A stretch of DNA of 64,000 nt, taken from Streptomyces blattellae (lineage in GTDB: Bacteria; Actinomycetota; Actinomycetes; Streptomycetales; Streptomycetaceae). The position numbers were made by a program, and so were the translations under genes. How positions within the stretch are numbered: the stretch's first letter is position 1; every line of letters starts with the position of its first letter. The notes below the pieces were generated by a model. That model saw only the letters and a program-made list of their open reading frames with translations. It was not told the DNA's origin and ran no database searches. Shown piece after piece: positions 49,611-58,386 of the stretch. The stretch spans positions 1 through 64,000 of the forward strand of contig NZ_WJBG01000154.1 in NCBI RefSeq assembly GCF_009709555.1, read 5' to 3'.

Positions 49611-52600
49611 CTACGGCGTGACCTTCTCGATCTTCACGCTGCCGACGCCCGCGACCGTGCCGCGTGCGTTGACCAGCTGGACCTGGCCGAAGAACTCACG
49701 GCCCTCCGGAGCGGCCGCCGCGGCGGTGACGCTCGCGGAGACGGTCGCCGAGTCGCCCGTACCGAGCTTCACCGGCGTCTCGTCGACGGTGACGCTGCCG
49801 AGGGCGGTGGAGAAGAACACGTCCTGGTAGTCGTACGCCGTGGAGCCGGACGGCACCGCGTAGCCGATGACCAGGACGGTGTACGTACCGGCGGCCGGGT
49901 CCGGCACCGAGACGGCCTCCTCCGAGTCGCCGTCGGCGGAGCTGCCGACCTCGTTGCCGTCGGCGTCGAGGACCACCAGGTCCAGGTCGGCGGCCGTGTC
50001 GGAGACGTTGCCGATGGCCACGTCCAGCGCCGTGGCGCCCTCGGGCACCTCGACCGTGCTGGTCTGGGTCACGCCGTCCGCGATGGTCGGGCGGGCCGTC
50101 TTCGACGAGCCGAGCGGGCCGCCGGCCAGCGTGCCGTCCAGGGCGGCGAGGTTGTTGGTCGCCGTCCAGGACGCCTCGACCGGGGTGCCGACCTCGGCCT
50201 CGGGCACGGTCACGACCTCGGGGTCGAAGGCCGCGCCGTAGACGGCGACGTCGAGCGTGTACGGGTTGTCGAGCAGCGGCGACGTACGGCGCGACTCGAC
50301 CTCGATCTCCCAGACACCGGCCTGCGGGTCGGCGTACGAGCGCACGTCGGGCTTGCAGCCGTTGCCGTCGAGGTAGTTGTTGTAGCAGAACGGCGTGGAG
50401 GTGTTGTCGACCGGAACGCCGTACGGGTGGATCGCGATGAACCGGGTCTGGCTCTTGCCCTTCAGCCCGCCGATCGCGACCTCCAGCGACCTCGCGCCCT
50501 CGGGCACGGTCACGAAGTACGACGTGGTGCTGTTGCGCTGCACGGAACCGGACGCGGAGTAGCTGTACTTCAGCGGCGCCGAGACCACGACGGTGCTCAT
50601 GGCCTGCTTGTCGACGCCCTCGGTGCGCGGGTCGTCGATCTCCAGGATCGCGCTCTTGATGCCCGCGGACTTCGGCGCGGCCTGGACCTTGACGGTCACC
50701 GGCTGGTTCAGCGGCAGCCTGACGACGTCGGAGCCGACGATCCTGAACGTGCCGCCCGCGTTGTTCTCGAAGGACAGCTCGTGCGGCAGCGCCCGGTTCG
50801 CGCCGGACGTACGGGTGACGGTGACGTCGTACGTCTTCCTCTGCCCGGCCTTCAGGCCGCCCTCACGGTCGTACAGGCCGGTGCCGAAGCCGGGGGTCTC
50901 CAGCGCGAAGTCGATCGCGGTGTCGACCGGCGCCTTGATCGTGTAGTCGTGCGCGGTGGCGCCGTCCTCGATGGCCTCCCACGCGTCCACGACGTTGATC
51001 AGGCCCGCGCCCTCCTCGTACGCCTGCACACCGGGGATGTGGTCGGCGGTCGAGGTCAGGGCGGTGCGCAGCTTCGCCGGGGTGAGGTCGATGCCCTCCT
51101 GCCCGGCGGCGCTGAGCAGCAGCGCGGACGCGCCCGCCGCCTGCGGGGACGCCATCGAGGTGCCCTGGAGCATGCCGTAGCCGGCCGGCAGTGAGTAGCC
51201 CGCCTCGGCGACCGGGGTGCCCGGCAGCCAGGTCTGGATGGTGTTGATCGCGGCGCCGGGCGCGGAGAGCGTCGGGGTGAAGCCGCCGTCCTCACGCGGG
51301 CCGCGGGAGGAGAACGGCATCATCGCGTACGACTTCCGCACCTGCGAGCCGTAGTTGGCGGCCCAGGTCTCCCTGGAGATGGTCGCGCCGACCGAGATGA
51401 CCTTGTCGGCCAGGCCCGGGTCGCCGATGGTGTTCGCGCCGGGGCCGGAGTTGCCCGCGGAGATCACCAGCTGCACGCCGTACTCGTCGATGAGCCGCGT
51501 GTACAGCTCGGCGCGCGCGTTGTTGCCGTCGTTGAGGGAGGGCAGGCCGCCGATCGACATGTTGACGATGTCGACGCCGCGCCGGGTGACCAGGTCGATC
51601 ATGCCCTCGGTGAGCGCGATGTTGGTGCAGGTGCCGGACCAGGTGCAGGCGCGGGAGGAGACGATCTGCGCGCCGGGGGCGGCACCGTCCATCTCGCCGC
51701 CGAACAGGCCGTTGGCGGCGGTGATGCCGGCGACGTGCGTGCCGTGCTCGGACTCGATGACGCCGATGTTGACGAAGTCGGCCTTCGCGCCGGCCCCGTT
51801 GTAGACGACGTCCTTGCGGATCTCGACGACGAACGGCTGGCGCTCGGCGACCTCGGTGGCCGGGTCGTCGGTGCCGAAGTACCCGATCTGGAAGCCGTCC
51901 TTGTACGGCTTCATCGGCGCGTCGTCACCGAAGTCGTGATTGTTGTTCAGGTCGACGCGGACCGTGCCGGCCGCGGCGTCGTAGAGGACGCCCCAGGAGT
52001 CGGTCGTGTCGCCGTCCCGGTTCGCGTCGCCGTCCGCGTCGCCGCCGGTGGTGGACGACTCCAGGAACGTGCTGATCCGATACGAACCCGCGGGCGCCGT
52101 CCAGGTCGTGCCGCCGTAGGTGAAGGTCGGCCCGGACACCGAGGTGTCCATCCGGCGCCAGGTCCGGTCGCCGTCCACGACCGGGTCGGTCGCGGTCACC
52201 CAGTCGGTGATCTTGCGTTCGCCGGTGGTGGTCTTCTGCAGTGCCGGGTGGGCCAGGTCCACGCCCGAGTCCAGGACGCCGATGGTGACACCGCGGCCGT
52301 CCGCCTCCGGGTTCTCGTCCACGAAGTCGACGGCGCCCGTCTCGTGGGACGGGTTGTACGGGTTCTCGGCGGGGGTGTTCTTGCCGGGGGCCGGGTAAGT
52401 GCCCGTGGCCGTCCCGCCCTTGGCGGTGTCCGCGCTGGGCGTCGGGTCGTCGAGCGGTATCTCCTCGCGCAGGTCGATGCCGTGCACGGAGGACAGCTTC
52501 GTGGCGTCGGCGATGGCCGAGTCGGCCTTCGCGGTGGGGACGGTGGCACGGACGTAGCCGAGCTTGTCGTACGTACGGCCCACCAGGCCGCCCTTGACGG

Positions 52601-52892
52601 AGTCGAGCTGCTCGGCGACCTGCTCGGTCCTGCCGGGGGCCGTGGCCACCATCATGGTGACGGTCTTGTCGCCGTCGGCCTTCGCCTCGGCGAGCAGATC
52701 GGCGTCGTCCGAACCGAGCTTGTCGTGAGCGGACTTGACGGTGGCGTCGGCCGCGGGCGCGGCCTGGTCGGCGGACATGGCCATGGGTATCGGCCCGGCC
52801 GCGGAGAGCGCGGCGACGAGACCCGCGGTCACGGCTGTTCGGGCCATACGCCTTGCACCCGATATCGGATCGCGCTGGGGGGTGAGGGTCAT
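49611..52892 (-). CDS. large secreted subtilisin-like serine protease (S8)
   Basis: 1093 residues from the ATG at 52892, which has AAGGGATG upstream. A signal peptide (MARTAVTAGLVAALSAAGPIPMAMSA) and an inhibitor-like propeptide precede the S8 domain. The catalytic triad is visible: Asp in ITIGVLDSGVDLAHPAL, His in EHGTHVAGITAANG and Ser in GTSMASPQAAGA. A long insertion with a Tyr/Asp-rich beta region lies between Asp and His. The C-terminal 500 residues are beta-sandwich repeats (VTVTRTSGANRALPHELSF, VPEGARSLEVAIGGLKG, VPEGATALDVAIGNVSD). It should act outside the cell. It is transcribed alone. Confidence 0.93.
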   Translation of the reverse strand: MTLTPQRDPISGARRMARTAVTAGLVAALSAAGPIPMAMSADQAAPAADATVKSAHDKLGSDDADLLAEAKADGDKTVTMMVATAPGRTEQVAEQLDSVKGGLVGRTYDKLGYVRATVPTAKADSAIADATKLSSVHGIDLREEIPLDDPTPSADTAKGGTATGTYPAPGKNTPAENPYNPSHETGAVDFVDENPEADGRGVTIGVLDSGVDLAHPALQKTTTGERKITDWVTATDPVVDGDRTWRRMDTSVSGPTFTYGGTTWTAPAGSYRISTFLESSTTGGDADGDANRDGDTTDSWGVLYDAAAGTVRVDLNNNHDFGDDAPMKPYKDGFQIGYFGTDDPATEVAERQPFVVEIRKDVVYNGAGAKADFVNIGVIESEHGTHVAGITAANGLFGGEMDGAAPGAQIVSSRACTWSGTCTNIALTEGMIDLVTRRGVDIVNMSIGGLPSLNDGNNARAELYTRLIDEYGVQLVISAGNSGPGANTIGDPGLADKVISVGATISRETWAANYGSQVRKSYAMMPFSSRGPREDGGFTPTLSAPGAAINTIQTWLPGTPVAEAGYSLPAGYGMLQGTSMASPQAAGASALLLSAAGQEGIDLTPAKLRTALTSTADHIPGVQAYEEGAGLINVVDAWEAIEDGATAHDYTIKAPVDTAIDFALETPGFGTGLYDREGGLKAGQRKTYDVTVTRTSGANRALPHELSFENNAGGTFRIVGSDVVRLPLNQPVTVKVQAAPKSAGIKSAILEIDDPRTEGVDKQAMSTVVVSAPLKYSYSASGSVQRNSTTSYFVTVPEGARSLEVAIGGLKGKSQTRFIAIHPYGVPVDNTSTPFCYNNYLDGNGCKPDVRSYADPQAGVWEIEVESRRTSPLLDNPYTLDVAVYGAAFDPEVVTVPEAEVGTPVEASWTATNNLAALDGTLAGGPLGSSKTARPTIADGVTQTSTVEVPEGATALDVAIGNVSDTAADLDLVVLDADGNEVGSSADGDSEEAVSVPDPAAGTYTVLVIGYAVPSGSTAYDYQDVFFSTALGSVTVDETPVKLGTGDSATVSASVTAAAAAPEGREFFGQVQLVNARGTVAGVGSVKIEKVTP

Positions 52893-53153
52893 CGGCATCC
52901 CTTGTAGCTAAAGGAACGGTTGTGGCGCGACCGGGCCGATCAACCCCGGTCACGTCGGTCCGGAATGCGAACCCGGACGATCGCACAGCTTTACGCAAGG
53001 GACTGTTGTTCGGGGAGTGTTGACCGAAACGATATGCATGTGTGGGGAAAACCCGCGATGATCTTTAGGGTCATACCTCCCGAACGCGGCGATGTCACCC
53101 CCTGTTCGGGCTGCTGCCCCTCAGCCCTCCTTCCCGACGACTAATGTCCCTGC

Positions 53154-53642
53154 ATGCGCGAGAGGTTGAGGGTGGCGGCCTACGCCATGTGCGTTCGCGA
53201 CGGACGGCTCCTGCTCGCCTGCGGCAAACGCGAAGGGGACGGCATACCCGAGTGGACCCTGCCCGGCGGCGGCATGTGGCACGGCGAGGATCCCTACGAC
53301 ACGGTCCTGCGGGAGGTCGAGGAGGAGACCGGATACCGGATCGAGGTCACCGGACTGCTCGGCGTGCACTCCCGGCACGCCACCATCCCCCGCCGCCTCG
53401 GCCGCTCCGTGGACCACCACGGCGTCCGCCTCGTCTACGAGGGCCGTGTCATCGGCGGCGAACTGCGCCCCGAGATCGGCGGCTCCACGGACCTGGCCGC
53501 CTGGCACGACCTGGCCGCCGTATCCGACCTGACCCGCGTCGGCCTCGTCGACATCGGCCTGCGGCTGTGGCGGGAGCGGCCGGTGGCGGGGCGGGTTCCG
53601 CAGGACCGGGACCAGCTCAGTACCCCCGAAGATGAACGCTGA
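53154..53642 (+). CDS. Nudix hydrolase
   Basis: 162 residues. The Nudix box runs GGGMWHGEDPYDTVLREVEEETGY, matching GX5EX7REUXEEXGU in spacing with the metal-binding Glu residues. The preceding YAMCVRDGRLLLACGKREGDGIPEWTLPGG is the usual Nudix entry. A central GRVIGGELRPEIGGSTDLAAW fits a pyrophosphatase fold. No clear ribosome site precedes the ATG, so the transcript may be leaderless. The substrate cannot be assigned. Confidence 0.88.
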   Translation: MRERLRVAAYAMCVRDGRLLLACGKREGDGIPEWTLPGGGMWHGEDPYDTVLREVEEETGYRIEVTGLLGVHSRHATIPRRLGRSVDHHGVRLVYEGRVIGGELRPEIGGSTDLAAWHDLAAVSDLTRVGLVDIGLRLWRERPVAGRVPQDRDQLSTPEDER

Positions 53643-53845
53643 GTGACCGCGTCCCGGCCGTTCGCCGAGCGGACGAGTACGCGCGGGGTAGTCCAAGATC
53701 GACGTACGGCGATCGGCGCCGCGCGTTGCGGTCTCGTTCACGTGCAGGTCACCCCTGCTGCCAACGATCCAGTACGAGCGGACAGTTCGCGTCAGCGACG
53801 GTCCGTGACCACTGTCGACGCGTTCGCACTCGGGGAGACACGCGC

Positions 53846-55621
53846 ATGTCGCGGATACGCTCTGTCGCCAGCTCCGCGCTGGGGGTCCACCGTCGTACGC
53901 TGCTCGCCGCCACCGGGGCGGTGTCCCTGTCCGCGGGTCTCGGCTACGCCCTGCGGCCCACCGACAGCCAGGCCGCCACCGCCACCGCCACCGCCACCGC
54001 CCCCGCCACCACCGCCGAAGCGCGCGCCACCGCCGGCGAGCCGGTCACCGCCGCACCCCTGGCGCCCTACACGCACGGCACCACGCTCGCCCAGGTCGCC
54101 GCCCCCCGCACCTCCTCCGGCTACCGGCGACTGGGGTCCGGCCCCGGCTGGCAGCGGGTCGTCCGCAGCGAGCTGGCCGCGCCGAAGTCGGGGCGCGCGG
54201 GCCGCCGTACCGCGCTTGCCGCGTTCGTACAGCTCACCGATCTGCATCTGATCGACAGCCAGCACCCGCTGCGCCTGGAGTTCCTCCGCTCGACGGACGT
54301 GCACGCCTGGCGGCCGCAGGAGGCGCTGACCGTGCCGGGGGCGATCTCGCTGGTGGAGCGGGTCAACGCGCTGCGGGGAGCCCCCGTCACCGGCTCCCCG
54401 CTGCACTTCGCCATGACCACCGGCGACAACACGGACAACAATGCCAAGTCCGAGCTGGAGTGGTTCCTGACGATCATGAGCGGCGGCCGGGTCACCCCCG
54501 ACTCCGGTGACCCGCGGCACTACGAGGGCGTCCAGAACAGCGGCCTCAAGCAGTACTGGCAGCCGGACTCCACCGCCCGCGACGCCGACAAGCAGCTCGG
54601 CTTCCCGCACATCGAGGGCTTTCTGGCCGCCGCGATCCGCGAGATGAACAGCCCCGGCCTCACCATCCCCTGGTACTCCACCGTCGGCAACCACGACGCC
54701 ATGCCGCTGGGCACATACGGCCACGGCGACTCCTACCTCGCCGAGTTCGCCGTCGGCGGCAAGAAGCTGATGAGCCTGTCGGCGTCCGAGGCGAAGAAGC
54801 TCCAGGACACGCTCAAGGGCGACACGGACCCCAAGGGGACCTGGTTCCGCGATCTGCTGCGGGCGCACTCCCGCGACCTGCGCTCGGTCACCCCGGACGA
54901 CAACCGCGCCCCGTTCACCGCCGCCGAGTACGTCGAGGCCCACCTGGACCCGGCGTACCAGGGCGTGGGCCCGGCCGGGCACGGCTACTCCGCGGCGAAC
55001 GTCGAGGCGGGCACCCAGTACTACAGCTTCCGCATCTCCGACGACGTCATCGGCATCAGCCTCGACACCACCGACGCGGGCGGCCACTACAACGGGTCCG
55101 TCGGAGCGAGCCAGTTGAGGTGGCTGGAGCGGACGCTGCGGCAGAACAAGGGTTCCTACGCGCTCGTCTTCAGCCACCACACCAGCGGCACGATGACCAA
55201 CCTGCGCCCCGATCCGGCCCGCCCGAACGACCGCCGGCACGGCGGCGAGGACGTCCTCGCCGTACTCGGCCGCCACACCAACGTCGTCGCCTGGGTGAAC
55301 GGCCACATCCACCGGAACGTCATCACCCCGCACACCGCATCGGGCGGCCACTCCTTCTGGGAGATCTCCACCGCCTCCCACGTGGACTTCCCCCAACTCG
55401 CCCGGGTCGTCGAGGTGGTGGACAACAAGGACGGCACACTGTCCCTGTTCACCACCCTCATCGAATCCGCGGCCCCGCACCGCACGGACTTCACCGACCT
55501 CTCCCAGACCGGCCTGGCCGCGCTCTACCGCGAACTCTCCTTCAACGCCCCGGGCGCCAGCACGACCCAGGCGGGGGAGCCGGGGGACCGGAACGCGGAG
55601 CTGGTGCTGAAGAAGGTCTGA
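53846..55621 (+). CDS. secreted metallophosphoesterase (Tat signal)
   Basis: 591 residues from the ATG at 53846 with GGGGAGAC upstream. The N-terminus has a Tat-like motif HRRTLLAATGAVSLSAGLG, then a run of Ala-Thr from a 6-bp repeat (about 53975-54015). The calcineurin-like domain shows AAFVQLTDLHLIDSQHP, TTGDNTDNNAKSELEW, YSTVGNHDAMPLG and the late SHHTSGT and WVNGHIHRN metal-binding His residues. This family includes secreted phosphodiesterases and phosphatases with unknown natural substrate. The gene is monocistronic. Confidence 0.9.
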   Translation: MSRIRSVASSALGVHRRTLLAATGAVSLSAGLGYALRPTDSQAATATATATAPATTAEARATAGEPVTAAPLAPYTHGTTLAQVAAPRTSSGYRRLGSGPGWQRVVRSELAAPKSGRAGRRTALAAFVQLTDLHLIDSQHPLRLEFLRSTDVHAWRPQEALTVPGAISLVERVNALRGAPVTGSPLHFAMTTGDNTDNNAKSELEWFLTIMSGGRVTPDSGDPRHYEGVQNSGLKQYWQPDSTARDADKQLGFPHIEGFLAAAIREMNSPGLTIPWYSTVGNHDAMPLGTYGHGDSYLAEFAVGGKKLMSLSASEAKKLQDTLKGDTDPKGTWFRDLLRAHSRDLRSVTPDDNRAPFTAAEYVEAHLDPAYQGVGPAGHGYSAANVEAGTQYYSFRISDDVIGISLDTTDAGGHYNGSVGASQLRWLERTLRQNKGSYALVFSHHTSGTMTNLRPDPARPNDRRHGGEDVLAVLGRHTNVVAWVNGHIHRNVITPHTASGGHSFWEISTASHVDFPQLARVVEVVDNKDGTLSLFTTLIESAAPHRTDFTDLSQTGLAALYRELSFNAPGASTTQAGEPGDRNAELVLKKV

Positions 55622-55723
55622 ACCGTGCGAGCGTGAGTGATTGGCACGTTTGGGCCACGGGCTCCCAGCAAGGGGGCACGGGAGGCTGGCTCAAACCTGC
55701 CAATTGGCGCGCGGAGCCGGAAG

Positions 55724-55930
55724 TCAGGCGCGGAGGTTGGTGATGAACGCGGTCCACGCCGTGAGGGGGAGAAAGAGGGCGGGGCCGGTGGGGTTCTTGG
55801 AGTCGCGGATGGCGATGGCGGGGGCGAGGTGGGCGACTTCGACGCAGTTCTGGCCGGTGCCGTCGCTGTACGACGACTTGAACCAGGCGTAGTCCGGCGC
55901 GAGTTCGGGGGCAGTGGGATGCGTGGGCAT
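55724..55930 (-). CDS. DUF397 domain protein, partner of the WhiJ-like regulator
   Basis: 68 residues, ATG two bases after the regulator stop codon. The sequence WFKSSYSDGTGQNCVEVAHL ... IAIRDSKNPTGPALFLPLTAWTAFI is the DUF397 signature. Small DUF397 proteins are encoded next to WhiJ-like XRE regulators in Streptomyces, where they act as partners or antagonists that influence development and antibiotic production. The tight spacing here supports such a pair. Confidence 0.93.
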   Translation of the reverse strand: MPTHPTAPELAPDYAWFKSSYSDGTGQNCVEVAHLAPAIAIRDSKNPTGPALFLPLTAWTAFITNLRA

Positions 55931-55932
55931 GG

Positions 55933-56814
55933 CTACAGCTCTCGTTCTAGTCGGTGCAGGAAGCCGGGCGTGTCCTCAGGTGGCAGCGCCGATGCTGTCA
56001 TGGCGTCGAACCGGCGGACGAAGCGGTCGACTTCACGGCGCTTGTCCGAGGTGTGCGTCGCGCCCCAGGCGCTGTCGATCTGGACACGCGGCGGGAGATC
56101 GTCGCCGAGGTCGAGGATCGCAAAGTCGTTGGCGGAGCGGTAACCGGGCCGGAAAGGCAGCACCTGGACGGTGACGTGGTCCCAGGACGACATCGTCACG
56201 AGTTTCTCGAACTGCTCGTGCATCACCTCGGCGCCTCCGACCGGATACCGGAGTGCTGCCTCTCCCAGGATCACTCGGAGCTTGACGGGGTCCTCCCTGG
56301 TGAGCACTTCCTGGCGCTTCATTCGTAGCTCCACGCTACTGCGGACGAACTCGGAGGTGTGCTCCTCGACGGGCTTGTGCGCTTCAAGGAGGGCATGGGC
56401 ATAGCGCTGCGTCTGAAGCAGGCCATACACCAGGGTGGGGTGATACGCCCGCATGCTGCGAGCCTCCGGCTCAAGGCCCACGAACGACGGCATCCCGGTC
56501 GGCATGAGGCCACGGAACTGCGTCAGCCAGTCCTGATGGCCGGACTCCCGATTGAGGTTGATCAGCGACTCGATGACGTCCTCGTCGTTGACGCCGTACT
56601 TGTCCAACAACTTGCGCAGATCACCGACGTTCCGGAAGTTCAACGCCCCGGTCTCGATCCTCAGCAGCGTGGCTTCGGAGACGCGCAGCCCTTGTACCGC
56701 CTGCTTCCGGGTGAGCCCGCCTCCGCGATCACCGAGGCCGCAGCTCTCCCGCAACTGGCGCAGTTGAAGGCCAAGTTCGAGCCGCTGGCCGGTCCGCCCG
56801 CGCTTTGCTGCCAT
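55933..56814 (-). CDS. WhiJ-like XRE-family regulator (DUF5753)
   Basis: 293 residues from the ATG at 56814. The N-terminal HTH (LGLQLRQLRESCGLGDRGGGLTRKQAVQGLRVSEATLLRIETG) is of the XRE type. The C-terminal DUF5753 region is recognisable by LEPEARSMRAYHPTLVYGLLQTQRYAHALL, RMKRQEVLT and TVQVLPFRPGYRSANDFAILDLG. Homologues such as WhiJ and BldB-locus regulators control sporulation together with a DUF397 protein and an AbaA-like ATPase. All three are present here. A perfect palindrome between this gene and the divergent ATPase gene is the probable binding site. Confidence 0.9.
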   Translation of the reverse strand: MAAKRGRTGQRLELGLQLRQLRESCGLGDRGGGLTRKQAVQGLRVSEATLLRIETGALNFRNVGDLRKLLDKYGVNDEDVIESLINLNRESGHQDWLTQFRGLMPTGMPSFVGLEPEARSMRAYHPTLVYGLLQTQRYAHALLEAHKPVEEHTSEFVRSSVELRMKRQEVLTREDPVKLRVILGEAALRYPVGGAEVMHEQFEKLVTMSSWDHVTVQVLPFRPGYRSANDFAILDLGDDLPPRVQIDSAWGATHTSDKRREVDRFVRRFDAMTASALPPEDTPGFLHRLEREL

Positions 56815-56926
56815 GTGCACCGTCCGCGTGCTGTTGTACGTGTCGTTTGACCTTGCGTGCCGAGTGTGACACGGCGTGTACGACCCGTGCAGCTGCTTGT
56901 GCAGATGCGGGCATAGTCCATTTCTG

Positions 56927-56950
56927 ACTGCTCAGAAATTTCTGAGCAGT
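56927..56950. promoter_or_regulatory. perfect 24-bp palindrome between divergent regulatory genes
   Basis: The half-site ACTGCTCAGAAA (56927-56938) is followed directly by its exact reverse complement (56939-56950). It lies 112 bases upstream of the WhiJ-like start and 68 bases upstream of the ATPase start, ideal for a regulator acting on both. Confidence 0.8.
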
Positions 56951-57018
56951 TTCGATTGCAGCTCGATTTGCAGTGTCGTCACCGTGATTGAGAAGCCCGT
57001 CCCACGGAAGGCACCCCC

Positions 57019-57408
57019 ATGCACGACTGGTCCATGGGTTACCCCATGACCCTCCCCAGCGTCCGCCTCGCCCGCCTCCACGTCCGCCGTCTGCTGACGA
57101 TGTGGAACTGGCCCGGTGACATCGGCGACGCCGTCCTCGTCACCTCCGAACTCGTCGCCAACGCCGCACGGCACGCCAAGGTCGTAGGGCATCAACTGTG
57201 GCTGCGGCTGGCTGTGTTGGAGGATGGCGGGTTGGTTATCGACGTGTCGGACCCGGTGCGCGCGTTTCCGGAGATCCGTGAGGAGCCCGACGGGGAGGGC
57301 GGCCGGGGGCTGCTGGTCGTGGCCCAACTCGCCGCCGAGCTGGAGTGGTTCCTGCGCGCGGACGTCGGCAAGACGGTCCGGGCACGGTTGACGGCGATGA
57401 CAAGGTGA
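57019..57408 (+). CDS. HATPase_c protein, AbaA/anti-sigma-like
   Basis: 129 residues. The GHKL ATPase motifs are present: N-box VTSELVANAARHAK, G1 DVSDPVRAFP, and GRGLLVVAQLA at the G2 region. There is no histidine-kinase domain, so this is of the RsbW/SpoIIAB-like single-domain type very common in Streptomyces. Together with the divergent WhiJ-like and DUF397 genes it reproduces the abaA-type cluster. It may bind a regulator or sigma factor. Its target is not encoded next to it. Confidence 0.85.
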   Translation: MHDWSMGYPMTLPSVRLARLHVRRLLTMWNWPGDIGDAVLVTSELVANAARHAKVVGHQLWLRLAVLEDGGLVIDVSDPVRAFPEIREEPDGEGGRGLLVVAQLAAELEWFLRADVGKTVRARLTAMTR

Positions 57409-57447
57409 CCGTCGGCCACTCGCTTCTTCACCAGTGTCGTGCTTCCG

Positions 57448-57516
57448 CGAGCCGAGTAAAGGGCGCTGCGCGTCGCCTTCGGCGATGGCCCTCCGGGCCA
57501 CCCTTGACTCGGCTCG
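57448..57516. repeat. long hairpin of the Streptomyces interspersed type
   Basis: CGAGCCGAGTAAAGGG (57448-57463) pairs with CCCTTGACTCGGCTCG (57501-57516), 16 bp with one mismatch, and the loop holds further short stems (GCCTTCGGC, GGCCCTCCGGGCC). It starts 40 bases after the ATPase stop and probably terminates it. I recognise this form as recurrent in Streptomyces genomes, by memory only. Confidence 0.65.
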
Positions 57517-57946
57517 CTCCAGCACGCGAGGGGAGCGAGCGAGCGGCCGGGAGGAAAGCGGGGCCCAGGTGGGCCGACCTCTCGGGTCGCTCGGGCGGTG
57601 GGTCGGGGTTGGGGAACGCGATCGCGGGTCGGGGGACGCCGGGTGTGTTTGGCGGCGAGCGGTGCCTGGGGGTGTGGGGCGCATCCGCCGGGTGGCGGCA
57701 TGCCGGGTGAGGTCGGCGGCTTGCGGTGAGTGGTTGGTGCGGGACGCGTCGGCTGGGCGGGGCACACCGGGGAGGCCTGGCGGCAGGCGGTGGGTCGGTC
57801 GCTGCTGTGCGTGGGGGCGCGAGTGTTGTGGGTGTGCGTCGGTGGGTTCGGCGGCAGGCTTGGTGTCGGGGTGGGCCGGGGCTGTGGCGGCCGCTGGCTG
57901 TGGTGCCCCGGCCCTGGATCTCTGATCGGTTGCCGGCGGGCAAGGG

Positions 57947-58021
57947 ATTGGTAGATTTGTCTCACTCCAGCGGCGCGGAAGCCCAGGACAGGCCCCACCT
58001 GCGTGAGACAAATGCGCCAAT
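57947..58021. repeat. 19-bp imperfect inverted repeat pair
   Basis: ATTGGTAGATTTGTCTCAC (57947-57965) and the reverse complement of 58003-58021 match at 16 of 19 positions; the inner 11 bases are identical. A 37-base GC-rich spacer lies between. The AT-rich arms contrast with the surroundings. It may be an operator pair, a hairpin or a miniature element. Confidence 0.6.
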
Positions 58022-58248
58022 CACCTCCCCAGCCGGGACCGGTGGGACCGATGTGATAGACGAGGCGCCAGCATCGCCGCTGGGCCCGGCCTGGGATGTG
58101 TCACCGGCTGTCCGCTGCCAACCCCGCCGGTCCGTACGCCGTGTACGTCGAACCCCGGGTGTAGTACCGCTCCCGCTTCTTCACCCGGGAGCGCTGCTGC
58201 TGCCTGTACGTCCGTGTGCCCTCCGACCTGCCGTCGACGTAGCCGTAG

Positions 58249-58356
58249 ATCTCCAACATCGAGGGTGGCGACTCCGTGCCCACGCTTGCCGCTGCTTACC
58301 CGGTTGGCCAAGGCGCTGGACGCGGCGCTGACGATCGACCTGGACGGTGACTCCTC
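58249..58356 (+). pseudogene. frameshifted remnant of an XRE/HTH regulator
   Basis: From 58249 the frame reads ISNIEGGDSVPTL, and one base later (extra G at 58288) PLLTRLAKALDAALTIDLDGDSS. Joined, they give the typical end of an XRE-type HTH followed by its tail, as in antitoxin or small regulator proteins. A stop codon lies just upstream of 58249 and no full N-terminal HTH is visible, so the gene is truncated and frameshifted. Confidence 0.6.
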
Positions 58357-58386
58357 TCCCCTCCTGATGCCGGTCCCGGTCTGGCA

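Larger units (their letters stand above)
57409..58248. other. gene-poor region with inverted repeats
   Basis: No frame here has convincing protein character; the longer ones are Gly/Arg- or Pro/Arg-rich composition artefacts. The plus strand is strikingly G/T-rich at about 57640-57900. It holds the hairpin at 57448-57516 and an inverted repeat at 57947-58021 (listed separately). The region looks like a decayed insertion or accessory site next to the WhiJ cluster. Confidence 0.5.

Noticed and set aside
57434..57925. 163-residue plus-strand frame and its antisense 171-residue frame
   Set aside because: Low-complexity Gly/Arg/Cys and Pro/Thr/Arg products with no ribosome site, running through a long hairpin.
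58101..58283. 60-residue minus-strand frame (YYTRGSTYTAYGP)
   Set aside because: Looks slightly protein-like but lies opposite the HTH remnant, has no ribosome site and no relative I recognise.
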